From contig PWII01000074.1 of the NCBI GenBank assembly GCA_003561025.1, forward strand, positions 1 through 35,687: a DNA stretch of 35,687 nt, given 5' to 3'. The notes under the pieces were generated by a model. That model had not been told where the DNA came from, did not search any database, and saw only the letters and a list, made by a program, of their open reading frames with translations. The DNA comes from Candidatus Nealsoniibacteriota bacterium (GTDB taxonomy: Bacteria; Patescibacteriota; Minisyncoccia; Minisyncoccales; PWPS01). A program made the position numbers and the translations under genes. Below, in pieces: positions 7,521-15,619 of this stretch (position 1 is the stretch's first letter; the number at the start of each line of letters is the position of its first letter).

Positions 7521-8036
7521 ATGTCTGTTGAAGCAAAATTAAGATATTCGAGGATTTCACCAAGGAAAGTCCGACTTGTCGCAAATCTCATAAGAGGAGA
7601 AAGAGTTGATGATGCGGAAAAAATATTACGATTTACCGTCAAAAAACCGGTTACACCTTTGTTGAAACTTTTAAGGTCTGCAATTGCGAACGCAGAGCAT
7701 AATTATAGCTTAAAGAAAGAAGATCTCTATATTTCGGAGATTAGAGTTGACGGAGGACCGATTATTAAAAGATTTAGACCGAGAGCGAGGGGATCTGCAT
7801 CACCTATCCAAAAAAAGACATCACATATTTTGATAGTATTAAAGGCAAAGGGAGGAATTGATGAGGAAAAGAGAGGTAAGAAAGAAAAAATTAAAAAAGT
7901 TTATCAGGAAGAGAAGCCAAAAGAAGATATGCCTAAAAAGACTGCGGAGAGACCGGGAAAAGAAGAAGGATTAAAAGAGAGCTCAAAGAGCACTAAAGAT
8001 ACAAAAAAGCAGATATTTAGAAGAAAATCTATATAA
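7521..8036 (+). CDS. rplV: 50S ribosomal protein L22 with charged C-terminal extension
   Basis: L22 binds several 23S rRNA domains and its hairpin loop lines the nascent-chain tunnel. The core spans about residues 1-112: LRYSRISPRKVRLVANLIRG, then NAEHNYSLKKEDLYI, and the tunnel hairpin FRPRARGSASPIQKKTSHI. The family is usually about 110 residues. This protein has 171, the last ~58 being a low-complexity Lys/Glu tail that ends RRKSI. The tail should lie outside the tunnel region and resembles tails on S5, L15 and S11 in this same cluster. Confidence 0.96.
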   Translation: MSVEAKLRYSRISPRKVRLVANLIRGERVDDAEKILRFTVKKPVTPLLKLLRSAIANAEHNYSLKKEDLYISEIRVDGGPIIKRFRPRARGSASPIQKKTSHILIVLKAKGGIDEEKRGKKEKIKKVYQEEKPKEDMPKKTAERPGKEEGLKESSKSTKDTKKQIFRRKSI

Positions 8037-8041
8037 ATATT

Positions 8042-8689
8042 ATGACACACAAAGTTCATCCAAAAGCACTTAGAATCGGAGTAACCAAAGACTGGGCTTC
8101 AAAAGGATTTTATGAAAAGGATTTTTCTACTTTTTTGAAAGAGGACTATGAGATAAGAAGTTTTTTAATGGAACTTCTTCGCGAAATCGGAATAGAAAGG
8201 ATAGAGATAGAGAGGTCTTCGGAAGAGATTGGAATAATTATCTATAGTGCAAGACCGGGTCTTATCATTGGACGTGGAGGAGAAGGAGTAAAAAAATTAA
8301 AAGAGAAGATAGAGAAGAAGATTAGAGCTGGATCAAAAGATGACAAGAGAAAGGTTCGTTTGGAGATTAAAGAGGTAAAAGATCCTTGGCTTTCTGCTTC
8401 TCTTGCAGCACAAGATATTGCCAGGCAACTGGAAAAGAGAATTCCTTACAGAAAAGTAGTAAAGCAGGCTCTTTATAAGATTGCGATGCATAAAGAGGTT
8501 AAGGGTGTAAGAATACAAGTGAGTGGGAGATTAAATGGAATTGAAATTGCAAGGTCGGAACATTTTCAGCAAGGACAACTAAAGAGAGAAACGATTCGTG
8601 CTGACTTTGATTACGGCTTTGAGATGGCCAGATGCTCTTATGGAGCGATTGGAATAAAGGTATTTATTTATAAGGGTGAGAAGTTTTAG
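8042..8689 (+). CDS. rpsC: 30S ribosomal protein S3
   Basis: S3 lines the mRNA entry channel and contributes to mRNA helicase activity. The protein begins MTHKVHPKALRIGVTKDWASKGFY and carries a KH type 2 domain with the loop LIIGRGGEGVKKLKEKI at about residues 76-92. The C-terminal domain shows VKGVRIQVSGRLNGIEIARSE. The length of 215 fits. It is followed after 2 nt by rplP, in standard order. Confidence 0.97.
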   Translation: MTHKVHPKALRIGVTKDWASKGFYEKDFSTFLKEDYEIRSFLMELLREIGIERIEIERSSEEIGIIIYSARPGLIIGRGGEGVKKLKEKIEKKIRAGSKDDKRKVRLEIKEVKDPWLSASLAAQDIARQLEKRIPYRKVVKQALYKIAMHKEVKGVRIQVSGRLNGIEIARSEHFQQGQLKRETIRADFDYGFEMARCSYGAIGIKVFIYKGEKF

Positions 8690-8691
8690 CT

Positions 8692-9096
8692 ATGCTGTTT
8701 CCAAAAAAAGTAAAACATAGAAAACATCGGAAAGGAAGATTAAAGGGGGATGCTAGGAAGGGTTCTTTTGTTAATTTTGGCGGATATGGTTTAGCCGTGG
8801 AAGGAAATGGAATCATTAGCGCCAGACAGATAGAAGCAGCGAGAAGAGCGATTATTAGATACTTAAGAAAGGGTGGGAAGATGTGGATAAGAATTTTTCC
8901 TGATAGACCTATAACAAGAAAAGGGCAAGAGGTTCCGATGGGTGGTGGTAAGGGTAGTGTCGATTTCTATGCGGCTCCGGTAAAGAGAGGAAGGGTTATA
9001 TTTGAGATAGACGGCATACCGGAAAATCAGGCAAGAGAGGCCTTGAGAAAGGCGGGTGACAAGATTCCACTTAAGACAAAATTTGTAAAAAAATAA
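8692..9096 (+). CDS. rplP: 50S ribosomal protein L16
   Basis: L16 helps position tRNA in the A site and P site near the peptidyl transferase centre. The N-terminus MLFPKKVKHRKHRKGR, the middle GLAVEGNGIISARQIEAARRA and the loop region QEVPMGGGKGSVDFYAAPVK identify it. Most bacteria have RMGKGKG or RMGSGKG in that loop. Here it reads PMGGGKG, so the arginine hydroxylated in E. coli L16 appears to be replaced by proline. The length of 134 residues is normal. Confidence 0.97.
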   Translation: MLFPKKVKHRKHRKGRLKGDARKGSFVNFGGYGLAVEGNGIISARQIEAARRAIIRYLRKGGKMWIRIFPDRPITRKGQEVPMGGGKGSVDFYAAPVKRGRVIFEIDGIPENQAREALRKAGDKIPLKTKFVKK

Positions 9097-9097
9097 G

Positions 9098-9301
9098 ATG
9101 AAGAGTAGAGATATAAGAAAAAAATCAGAAAGTGATATCTTAAAGCTTCTTAAAGAGAAAGAAAAGAAGCTTAAGGATGTGATGTTTTCGGGTGTTGACT
9201 CCAAGTCAAAAAATACCAAAGAGATGCAAGGACTTAGAAGAGATATTGCGAGGATAAAAACAATTTTAAAAGAAGATAAAGAAGAAAAAAATGGCAAATA
9301 A
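9098..9301 (+). CDS. rpmC: 50S ribosomal protein L29
   Basis: L29 is a small helical protein next to L23 at the tunnel exit. The 67-residue protein starts MKSRDIRKKSESDILKLLKE and has the family's C-terminal helix LRRDIARIKTIL. It is slightly divergent, but its place between rplP and rpsQ settles the call. It overlaps rpsQ by 11 nt. Confidence 0.93.
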   Translation: MKSRDIRKKSESDILKLLKEKEKKLKDVMFSGVDSKSKNTKEMQGLRRDIARIKTILKEDKEEKNGK

Positions 9302-9527
9302 AATTCAAGGGACTATTGTTTCCGACAAAATGAATAAGACTGTTGTGGTTGAAGTTGAGAGAGTAAAAGAACATCCGAGATATAAGAAGAGATATAGAGT
9401 GCATAAAAGATATAAAGCGCATGACGAAAATGAGCAGTTCAAGACAGGGGACAAGGTTATAATTGAAGAGACAAGACCGATATCAAGAGACAAAAGGTGG
9501 AAGGTGGTCTCAAAGGTTGAAAAGTAA
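9291..9527 (+). CDS. rpsQ: 30S ribosomal protein S17
   Basis: S17 is a primary binder of the 16S rRNA 5' domain with an OB fold. It opens KIQGTIVSDKMNKTVVVEVER, continues HPRYKKRYRVHKRYKAHDEN and ends with KTGDKVIIEETRPISRDKRW, all diagnostic. Its 78 residues fit. The start overlaps the 3' end of rpmC by 11 nt, implying translational coupling. Confidence 0.97.
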   Translation: MANKIQGTIVSDKMNKTVVVEVERVKEHPRYKKRYRVHKRYKAHDENEQFKTGDKVIIEETRPISRDKRWKVVSKVEK

Positions 9528-9564
9528 TTGGAAAGTTATATTTTAGTATAAATATTTTATTTAA

Positions 9565-9936
9565 ATGATTCAGACAGAAACAATTTTAAAAATAGCAGAT
9601 AATGCAGGAGGGAAAGAGATTCAGTGTTTTAGAGTTCTTGGAGGAACAAGGCGTCGTTATGCAAGGATTGGTGATATTATAGTTGCTGCGGTTAAAAAGG
9701 CTGAACCGAGAAAGAGTGTAAAGAAACACGATGTTGTAAGAGCCGTCATAGTTAGGCAGAAGTATAATTTTAGAAGAAAAGACGGTTCGTATATTAGGTT
9801 TGATGAAAATGCTGCAGTTGTACTCGATGGAAAGACAAAGAAGCCTAGGGGAGGAAGAATCTTCGGCCCTGTTCCGAGAGAGCTCGCAGACAAAGGTTTT
9901 AAGGAGATTATAACGATGGCAAAAGAGGTTGTATAA
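9565..9936 (+). CDS. rplN: 50S ribosomal protein L14
   Basis: L14 lies at the subunit interface and helps form intersubunit bridges. The 123-residue protein starts MIQTETILKIADNAGGKEIQ and has VLGGTRRRYARIGDIIVAAVK, the DGSYIRFDENAAVVL segment and GTRIFGPVPREL-like GGRIFGPVPRELADKGF. All are canonical. It follows rpsQ by 37 nt of A/T-rich DNA with -10-like sequences but no convincing -35. Confidence 0.98.
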   Translation: MIQTETILKIADNAGGKEIQCFRVLGGTRRRYARIGDIIVAAVKKAEPRKSVKKHDVVRAVIVRQKYNFRRKDGSYIRFDENAAVVLDGKTKKPRGGRIFGPVPRELADKGFKEIITMAKEVV

Positions 9937-9957
9937 AGAGATTTATTCGCAAAAAAT

Positions 9958-10269
9958 ATGAAGATAAAAAAAGATGATACAGTTTTAATAATTACCGGAA
10001 AGGACCGCGGAAAGAAGGGGAAGGTTTTGCATGTTTTTCCAAAAGATGAAAAGGTTTCCGTAGAGGGTGTAAATCTTTTAAAAAAGCATATTTCTCCCGA
10101 AAAGCAAAGACAGCAACAGAAAGGGAAGAAAGTCGGTCAGATTGTAGAGTTTCCTGCTCCAATTTCGGCCTCAAATGTGAAGTTAATTTGCACAAAATGT
10201 AATAAAAGTACAAGAGTCAGTATGGAAAAGAGAGAGAGGACCTGCAAAAAATGTAACCAAAAAATATAA
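9958..10269 (+). CDS. rplX: 50S ribosomal protein L24, zinc-ribbon form
   Basis: L24 is an assembly initiator protein with a KOW fold. The KOW motif is visible as DTVLIITGKDRGKKGKVL near residues 7-24, followed by VEGVNLLKKH. The C-terminus carries four cysteines, C78, C81, C96 and C99 (CTKC and CKKC), so this is the metal-binding form of L24. Length 103 is normal. rplE follows after 2 nt. Confidence 0.96.
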   Translation: MKIKKDDTVLIITGKDRGKKGKVLHVFPKDEKVSVEGVNLLKKHISPEKQRQQQKGKKVGQIVEFPAPISASNVKLICTKCNKSTRVSMEKRERTCKKCNQKI

Positions 10270-10271
10270 TA

Positions 10272-10826
10272 ATGCAAAGCTTAAGAGAAAAATATAGTAA
10301 GGTTATTGCCCCAAAGCTTCAAAAAGAGTTTGGATTAAAGAATCTCTTTTCTTCTCCACGAGTAAAGAAGATTGTTATTAATGTCGGTGTCGGGAGATGG
10401 GTAATAAAGGATACAGGAAGAAGAGATGAGGTTTTAAAGAAGGTTTCAGATGATCTCGCTCTTATAACAGGACAAAAGCCTCAGATAAGACCGGCAAAGC
10501 AATCAATTTCCGGATTTAGTTTAAGAGAAGGGATGCCTATAGGGCTTAAAGTGACATTACGTAGAAAAAGAATGTATGATTTTTTGGATAAACTTATAAA
10601 TATTACTCTTCCGCGAGTAAGAGATTTTCAAGGAGTGAAAAAATCAAAGATAGATAGAGATGGCAACATAACTATTGGAATTGACGAACAGCTCGTCTTT
10701 TCGGAGATTTCTGCTGATGATACCGATTTCTTTTTTGGGATGGAGATTACGATAGTAACATCGGCAAAGGATAGAGAACAAGGAGAAAAACTTTTAAGAG
10801 AGATTGGATTTCCTTTAACTTCCTAA
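10272..10826 (+). CDS. rplE: 50S ribosomal protein L5
   Basis: L5 binds 5S rRNA in the central protuberance and contacts the P-site tRNA. The 184-residue protein shows VKKIVINVGVGRW, the LALITGQKPQIRPAKQSISGF segment, EGMPIGLKVTLRRKRMYDFL and LPRVRDFQGV, all typical. The C-terminal half is slightly more divergent but collinear. The ATG follows rplX closely with no Shine-Dalgarno sequence. Confidence 0.97.
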   Translation: MQSLREKYSKVIAPKLQKEFGLKNLFSSPRVKKIVINVGVGRWVIKDTGRRDEVLKKVSDDLALITGQKPQIRPAKQSISGFSLREGMPIGLKVTLRRKRMYDFLDKLINITLPRVRDFQGVKKSKIDRDGNITIGIDEQLVFSEISADDTDFFFGMEITIVTSAKDREQGEKLLREIGFPLTS

Positions 10827-10843
10827 TTTTATATTCCTAAAAT

Positions 10844-11026
10844 ATGGCAAAAAAATCAAAAATAGAAAAATCAAAAGAGAAGCCAAAATTTATTACAAGA
10901 ACGAATAGACGTTGTTTTAAATGTGGAAGGCCGAGGGGAGTTATTAGAAAATTTGAGCTTTGCAGAATATGTTTTCGTGAAATGGCAAACAAAGGAGAAG
11001 TTCCCGGAATTAGGAAAGCGAGCTAA
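10844..11026 (+). CDS. rpsN: 30S ribosomal protein S14, type Z (zinc-binding)
   Basis: S14 belongs to the 30S head. This is the short zinc form of about 60 residues: CFKC at C24 and C27 and CRIC at C40 and C43 form the metal site, within NRRCFKCGRPRGVIRKFELC. The C-terminal NKGEVPGIRKAS is typical. The gene sits between rplE and rpsH as expected. The symbol rpsZ is sometimes used for this form. Confidence 0.97.
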   Translation: MAKKSKIEKSKEKPKFITRTNRRCFKCGRPRGVIRKFELCRICFREMANKGEVPGIRKAS

Positions 11027-11051
11027 AGTCTAATTTAATTAATCCTAAAAT

Positions 11052-11447
11052 ATGTACACAGACCCAATCGCAGATATGTTAAATAGAATTAGAACCGCAC
11101 AAATGGTTTCTAAGAAAGTAGTGGATATTCCTTTTTCAAAAGAGAAATATAGCATTGCCGAGTGCATGAAAAATGCAGGTTTTGTAGAAAATATTGCCAA
11201 AAAGAAGAAGGAAAACTTAAAATACTTGAGAGTCTATTTAAAATATAACGAGAATAATGAGCCTGTAATTCAGGAGATTAAGAGAATATCTTCACCGGGA
11301 CAGAGGATATATGTAAAATCAAAAGAATTAAAAAAGATAAGGGGAGGGGCCGGTATTTCAATTATCTCTTCTTCCAAGGGCTTAATGACAAACAGAGAAG
11401 CCAAAGAGAAGAATTTAGGGGGAGAGGTGCTTTGTGAAGTATGGTAA
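11052..11447 (+). CDS. rpsH: 30S ribosomal protein S8
   Basis: S8 is a primary binder of the 16S rRNA central domain; in E. coli it also represses the spc operon. The protein begins with TDPIADMLNRIRTAQ and ends in SSSKGLMTNREAKEKNLGGEVLCEVW, both diagnostic. The middle part keeps KYNENNEPVIQEIKRISSPG. The length of 131 is normal. No S8-type regulatory fold was recognised upstream. Confidence 0.97.
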   Translation: MYTDPIADMLNRIRTAQMVSKKVVDIPFSKEKYSIAECMKNAGFVENIAKKKKENLKYLRVYLKYNENNEPVIQEIKRISSPGQRIYVKSKELKKIRGGAGISIISSSKGLMTNREAKEKNLGGEVLCEVW

Positions 11448-11472
11448 AAATATACATTTATAATTTTTCAAT

Positions 11473-12009
11473 ATGTCAAGAGTAGGAAAAAAACCAATAG
11501 AAATTCCAGACGGAGTAGAAGTAAATATTGAAGGTGACAAGATTACGGCAAAAGGCCCTAAAGGTGAGCTTAGCCTTTTTCTTGTTGATGATATTTTAGT
11601 ACAAAAGGAAGATAATAGGATAGTAGTTTCCAAAAAGAGAGAAAATAAGAATAGCAAGGCGATGTGGGGAACAACAAGGTCACTAGTTTCCAATATAATT
11701 AAAGGTGTAGAGAGTGGTTATACAAAAGAGTTGCAAGTAAAAGGAGTCGGTTATAGAGCAGAGGTTCAAGGCAATAAGTTAATTCTTAAGGTTGGTTTTT
11801 CACACCCGGTGGAGATAGAAAAGCCAGAAGGAATAGATTTTGCCATTACTAAAGATATAATCTCTGTTTCGGGAGCAGAGAAAGAGCTAGTCGGAAGAGT
11901 TGCTGCAAAGATAAGAAGCGTTAGACCTCCCGAACCGTATAAAGGAAAAGGAATTAGATATAAAGATGAGTTAGTGGTAATAAAAGAAGGTAAAAAGAGT
12001 GTAGGATAA
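11473..12009 (+). CDS. rplF: 50S ribosomal protein L6
   Basis: L6 lies near the factor-binding site of the large subunit. The 178-residue protein starts MSRVGKKPIEIPDGVEV and shows the two repeated domains, with ELQVKGVGYRAEVQGNKLIL and the C-terminal SVRPPEPYKGKGIRYKDE that contacts rRNA. It is in canonical order between rpsH and rplR. The ATG is preceded by A/T-rich DNA only. Confidence 0.98.
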   Translation: MSRVGKKPIEIPDGVEVNIEGDKITAKGPKGELSLFLVDDILVQKEDNRIVVSKKRENKNSKAMWGTTRSLVSNIIKGVESGYTKELQVKGVGYRAEVQGNKLILKVGFSHPVEIEKPEGIDFAITKDIISVSGAEKELVGRVAAKIRSVRPPEPYKGKGIRYKDELVVIKEGKKSVG

Positions 12010-12029
12010 GATTAAAATTATTAAGACTT

Positions 12030-12374
12030 ATGACAGATAAAGCAAAGTTAAAAAAGAGACATAAGGCAATCAGATCTCGTATTGCCGGAACAAAAGAGAG
12101 ACCACGACTGGTTGTTTTTCGTTCTCTTAAGCATATCTATGCTCAGCTTATTGATGACAGCGAGGGAAAAGTTATTCTTTCCTCTAATGACTTTAATATT
12201 GAGAAGAAAGAGAAGGGAAAAATTGCGCCTGCTTTTGAGCTTGGCAGGGAGATTGCTAAAAAAGCAAAAGAGAAAAAGATAGAGAGCGTTGTTTTTGACA
12301 GAAGAGGCTATCTATATCACGGAAGAGTAAAGGCCGTCGCTGAAGGAGCCAGAAAAGAAGGATTAAAATTTTAA
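12030..12374 (+). CDS. rplR: 50S ribosomal protein L18
   Basis: L18 binds 5S rRNA together with L5 in the central protuberance. The 114-residue protein has KKRHKAIRSRIAGTKERPRL, then VFRSLKHIYAQLIDD, and ends with FDRRGYLYHGRVKAVAEG, all family hallmarks. A second plus-strand frame at 12082-12282 lies wholly inside it and is a shadow. Confidence 0.97.
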   Translation: MTDKAKLKKRHKAIRSRIAGTKERPRLVVFRSLKHIYAQLIDDSEGKVILSSNDFNIEKKEKGKIAPAFELGREIAKKAKEKKIESVVFDRRGYLYHGRVKAVAEGARKEGLKF

Positions 12375-12391
12375 TTTTTTATATATTAAAG

Positions 12392-12976
12392 ATGAGAAAA
12401 AAGGAAATAAAAAAAGAGTTTGACAACGAAGTTCTATCTATAAGCAGAGTTGAAAGGATGACTGCGGGGGGAAGGAGGTTGAGGTTTAGAACGCTTGTTG
12501 TTGTGGGTAATAAAAAAGGAAAGGTGGGAATTGGACTCGCTAAGGGTAAGGATGTTCAGCAAGCGATAGAAAAGGCTGTAAAAAAAGCAGAGAAGAACAT
12601 AGTTGTTGTTCCGATTAAGAGAGGAGGAACTATTCCACACGAAGTAAAGGCAAAGTTTGGGGCTGCCGTAATACTACTTAAACCTCAGACCGAAGGGAGA
12701 GGTCTTGTTGCCGGTGGCACGGTTAGAACAATATGTGCTCTTGTTGGAATAGATAATATCTCCGGAAAGATTTTGGGAAATACAAGAAACAAGATAAATA
12801 ATGCAAAAGCGACAATAAAAGCTCTTCAAAAACTGAAATTTAGAGAGGATAAAAAAGATGGCGATAATGACAAAAAAGAGACCTTAAAAGAGGACAGTAA
12901 AAAAGAGCCAAAAAAAGAAAACAAGGAATTGGGTGTGAAAATGAATAAAAAAGAGATAAGAAAAGAAGAAAAATAA
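12392..12976 (+). CDS. rpsE: 30S ribosomal protein S5 with charged C-terminal extension
   Basis: S5 is involved in decoding accuracy and mRNA unwinding. The double-stranded RNA-binding part opens at VLSISRVERMTAGGRRLRF and continues GNKKGKVGIGLAKGKD. The second domain has VKAKFGAAVILLKPQTEGRG. The family core ends near residue 150 at NAKATIKALQKL. The remaining ~40 residues form a Lys/Glu/Asp-rich tail. It is followed after only 11 nt by rplO, leaving no room for rpmD (L30). Confidence 0.97.
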   Translation: MRKKEIKKEFDNEVLSISRVERMTAGGRRLRFRTLVVVGNKKGKVGIGLAKGKDVQQAIEKAVKKAEKNIVVVPIKRGGTIPHEVKAKFGAAVILLKPQTEGRGLVAGGTVRTICALVGIDNISGKILGNTRNKINNAKATIKALQKLKFREDKKDGDNDKKETLKEDSKKEPKKENKELGVKMNKKEIRKEEK

Positions 12977-12987
12977 ATATATCAATT

Positions 12988-13548
12988 ATGCAGATTCACG
13001 AAGTAAAGCCAAAAAATAAGGCACAAAAGAAAAAGCGTATTGGCCGAGGCGGAAAGAGAGGAACCTATTCCGGAAAAGGAATAAAGGGGCAGAATTCTCG
13101 AGCAGGGACAAGAAAGATGAAGCCTTTAATTAGGGAGTCTCTTAAGCGTTATCCAAAGCTCAGAGGCTACAATTTTTCTGCTACAAAAAAGGCATATGTT
13201 TTTAACATTGCAACCTTGGATAAGTTTTTTGATGACGGTAGCGATATTAATCCAAAAAGCATCTTAAAGAAGGGACTGGTTCCAAAGGGAAGCAGAAAGA
13301 TGATAAAAGTGCTTGGAAATGGAGATACAAAAAAGAAATTTTATATAAAGAGCTGTCTTGTTTCGGAAAATGCAAAAAAGATTATCCTTAAGAGAGGAGG
13401 AACAGTTTCGGAAATAAAAGAAAAAGAGAAGGAAGAGAGAGGTAAAAAAGAGGGAGAGTCTCAGCAAAAGAAAAAGCAGAGCGAAAAGAAAGAAGAAGAG
13501 AGCAAAGAGAAAGAGAGTAAAGAGGTTAAGAAAAAAAAGAAACCATAA
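12988..13548 (+). CDS. rplO: 50S ribosomal protein L15 with charged C-terminal extension
   Basis: L15 is a late assembly protein deep in the 50S subunit. The glycine- and lysine-rich N-terminus KKRIGRGGKRGTYSGKGIKG, then NSRAGTRKMKPLIRESLKRY and PKLRGYNF, are characteristic. The globular C-terminal domain runs to about residue 143. A tail of about 43 residues made almost only of Lys, Glu, Ser and Gln then follows, bringing the length to 186 rather than about 145-150. Confidence 0.96.
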   Translation: MQIHEVKPKNKAQKKKRIGRGGKRGTYSGKGIKGQNSRAGTRKMKPLIRESLKRYPKLRGYNFSATKKAYVFNIATLDKFFDDGSDINPKSILKKGLVPKGSRKMIKVLGNGDTKKKFYIKSCLVSENAKKIILKRGGTVSEIKEKEKEERGKKEGESQQKKKQSEKKEEESKEKESKEVKKKKKP

Positions 13549-13569
13549 TAGAAAAATTATTATAGATAT

Positions 13570-14850
13570 ATGTTGTCAAAAATAGTAAAAATATTCCAGA
13601 TTAGTGACCTTAGAAACAGGATTCTTTTTGTTCTTGGAGCTTTTGCTGTTTTTCGATTTATGGCAAATATTCCGATGCCCGGATTTGATGCTGAAAGAAT
13701 GAGAGAACTTTTTGAACAATTTCAGATGTTTCAATTCGCCGACCTTCTTGTTGGAGGTACTCTTGATCAATTTTCTATCGTTATGCTTGGTCTTGGACCC
13801 TATATTACAGCAGTAATTGTTATTCAGCTACTTACTTTAGTCTGGCCGGCACTTAAGAAGATGCAGAGCGAAGAGGGAGATGCAGGAAGGCAAAAGGTGA
13901 ATCAATATGGAAGAATGTTGACTGTTCCTTTTGCTTTGGGACAGACATTTGGTATGCTTACTCTTTTTCAAAATCAAGGAGTTCTCCCGGCACTTGATAT
14001 TATGGAGATTATAACAATCTTATCGGTTATTACAGCAGGAACAGTCTTCTTGATGTGGATAGGAGAACTTATTACGGAAAAAGGAATTGGAAACGGAGTC
14101 TCTTTAATGATTTTTGCCGGTATCATATCCTCCGTTCCTGCAAATATCGGACAGGTGATAAGGGATATCACCTTTAATCCCGATATGGTGCCTATGTATA
14201 TCTTATTCTTATTATTAGCAATTCCTATTATAGCATCCGTTGTTCATGTTAATGAAGCACGAAGAAATATTCCAGTCTCTTATGCAAGACGTGTAAGAGG
14301 AAGAAAGATTTATGGAGGAGCATCCACCTATCTGCCACTTACTCTTAATCCGGCAGGAGTTATTCCTATTATTTTTGCAATGTCACTTGTCGTTATTCCG
14401 TCAATGCTTGTCGGCTTTTTGGTTGGAGTAGAAGGAATTGTGGGAAGTATTGCACAAAGTGTTTCTCTGTTTTTGGACAATACACTCGTCTATGGAGGAC
14501 TGATATTTGTTTTGGTCTGCCTCTTTACCTATTTTTATACCGCTGTAACATTTGATCCGAAAACGATATCGGAGAATTTACAAAAAATGGGAGGTTTTGT
14601 TCCCGGAATAAGACCGGGGAAGTCGACGGCAAACCATATTAGCTATATTTTAAATAGAGTTCTGCTTGTAGGAGCGTTGTTTTTGGCTACTGTGGCAGTA
14701 TTGCCGATGGCGATATCCGGATTAACCGATGTGGGGGCATTTGGCTTTCTTATCGGAGGTGCATCTTTAATCATTATTGTGAGTGTTGTTTTAGAAACTA
14801 TACGGCAAATTAATGCACAACTACAGATGAGAGAGTATGAGACGATATAA
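13570..14850 (+). CDS. secY: Preprotein translocase channel subunit SecY
   Basis: SecY is the central channel for export and membrane insertion of proteins. The protein has 426 residues with about ten hydrophobic segments. Recognisable parts are NRILFVLGAFAVFRFMANIP at the first membrane helix, the plug-region GGTLDQFSIVMLGLGPYIT, the GNGVSLMIFAGII segment, and the cytosolic loop YARRVRGRKIYGGASTYLPL needed for SecA and ribosome contacts. The C-terminus has GFVPGIRPGKSTANHI. It closes the spc operon as in most bacteria; no terminator is visible after it. Confidence 0.98.
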   Translation: MLSKIVKIFQISDLRNRILFVLGAFAVFRFMANIPMPGFDAERMRELFEQFQMFQFADLLVGGTLDQFSIVMLGLGPYITAVIVIQLLTLVWPALKKMQSEEGDAGRQKVNQYGRMLTVPFALGQTFGMLTLFQNQGVLPALDIMEIITILSVITAGTVFLMWIGELITEKGIGNGVSLMIFAGIISSVPANIGQVIRDITFNPDMVPMYILFLLLAIPIIASVVHVNEARRNIPVSYARRVRGRKIYGGASTYLPLTLNPAGVIPIIFAMSLVVIPSMLVGFLVGVEGIVGSIAQSVSLFLDNTLVYGGLIFVLVCLFTYFYTAVTFDPKTISENLQKMGGFVPGIRPGKSTANHISYILNRVLLVGALFLATVAVLPMAISGLTDVGAFGFLIGGASLIIIVSVVLETIRQINAQLQMREYETI

Positions 14851-14917
14851 GTATCTTTATTTAGTAAAGCTTATTTATCTTTTAATCCTTCTCATTAAAA
14901 AGTAATTTTTTTATATT

Positions 14918-15619
14918 ATGTCCAAAGATAAGCTTGTTATTCTCTTTGGGGCACCCGGCTCCGGGAAAAGTGTGCAGAGCAATCTTCTTACAGAAAAGAG
15001 AAAGATGTTGCGTCTTGAATCGAGTAAGGCGCTAGAGAAAGTATTTCTCAATACAAAAGAGAAAGAGATAGAGATTAATGACACAATATATAATCTGGAA
15101 GAGCAGGAAAAGAGATGGAGGGAAGGCTTTTTATGTGAAGATGAATTTGTCTCTTTTGTGATAAAAGATAATTTAGATAAATTAAGAGAAAAGGAAGAGA
15201 CGATTCTTATTGACGGATATCCGAGAACAGAGAGTCAAGCCAAGATTGCAGTCCCTATCTTTTTGTCTTATTATTCTGTTTCTGATATTCTTGTTATTTT
15301 TTTAAATGTAGATGAAGAAGAATCGATTAAGAGAAATACAAATAGAAGAGTCTGCTCTTTAATGCGTCACTCTATTATTGACACCAAAGAGACTAAAAAT
15401 TTAACAATCTGCCCTATTGATGGCTCTTCTCTTGAAAGGAGAGCAATGGATGAAGAGAAGATAATCAAAAAGAGATTAAGATTATTTAAAGAAAAGACTT
15501 TTCCTGTTCTTGACTATTTTGCTTCACAAAAGATTACCACGATTCATGTTGACGGGTCAGGGACAATTAGCGATGTCTTCTTTAGAACTCTTAAGGAGAT
15601 TGAAGATTTTGGCGTATGA
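14918..15619 (+). CDS. Divergent adenylate kinase-like nucleoside monophosphate kinase
   Basis: The protein has the P-loop GAPGSGKS at residues 11-18 and the general layout of the adenylate kinase family, including ILIDGYPRTESQ and a lid-like region. It is unusual in that the NMP-binding TGD/E-x-LR motif is replaced by a segment containing LESSKALEKVF. The lid keeps only isolated cysteines (RVCSLM and ICPID) in place of two CxxC pairs. At 233 residues it is a little longer than usual. It overlaps a second adenylate kinase gene by 4 nt (ATGA). It could be a paralogue with altered substrate or a regulatory form; function is inferred only at the family level. Confidence 0.75.
   Translation: MSKDKLVILFGAPGSGKSVQSNLLTEKRKMLRLESSKALEKVFLNTKEKEIEINDTIYNLEEQEKRWREGFLCEDEFVSFVIKDNLDKLREKEETILIDGYPRTESQAKIAVPIFLSYYSVSDILVIFLNVDEEESIKRNTNRRVCSLMRHSIIDTKETKNLTICPIDGSSLERRAMDEEKIIKKRLRLFKEKTFPVLDYFASQKITTIHVDGSGTISDVFFRTLKEIEDFGV

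Noticed and set aside
8863..9297. 144-residue minus-strand frame opposite rplP and rpmC
   Set aside because: It is the mirror of two purine-rich genes and is rich in Ser, Leu and Phe, as expected for a shadow.
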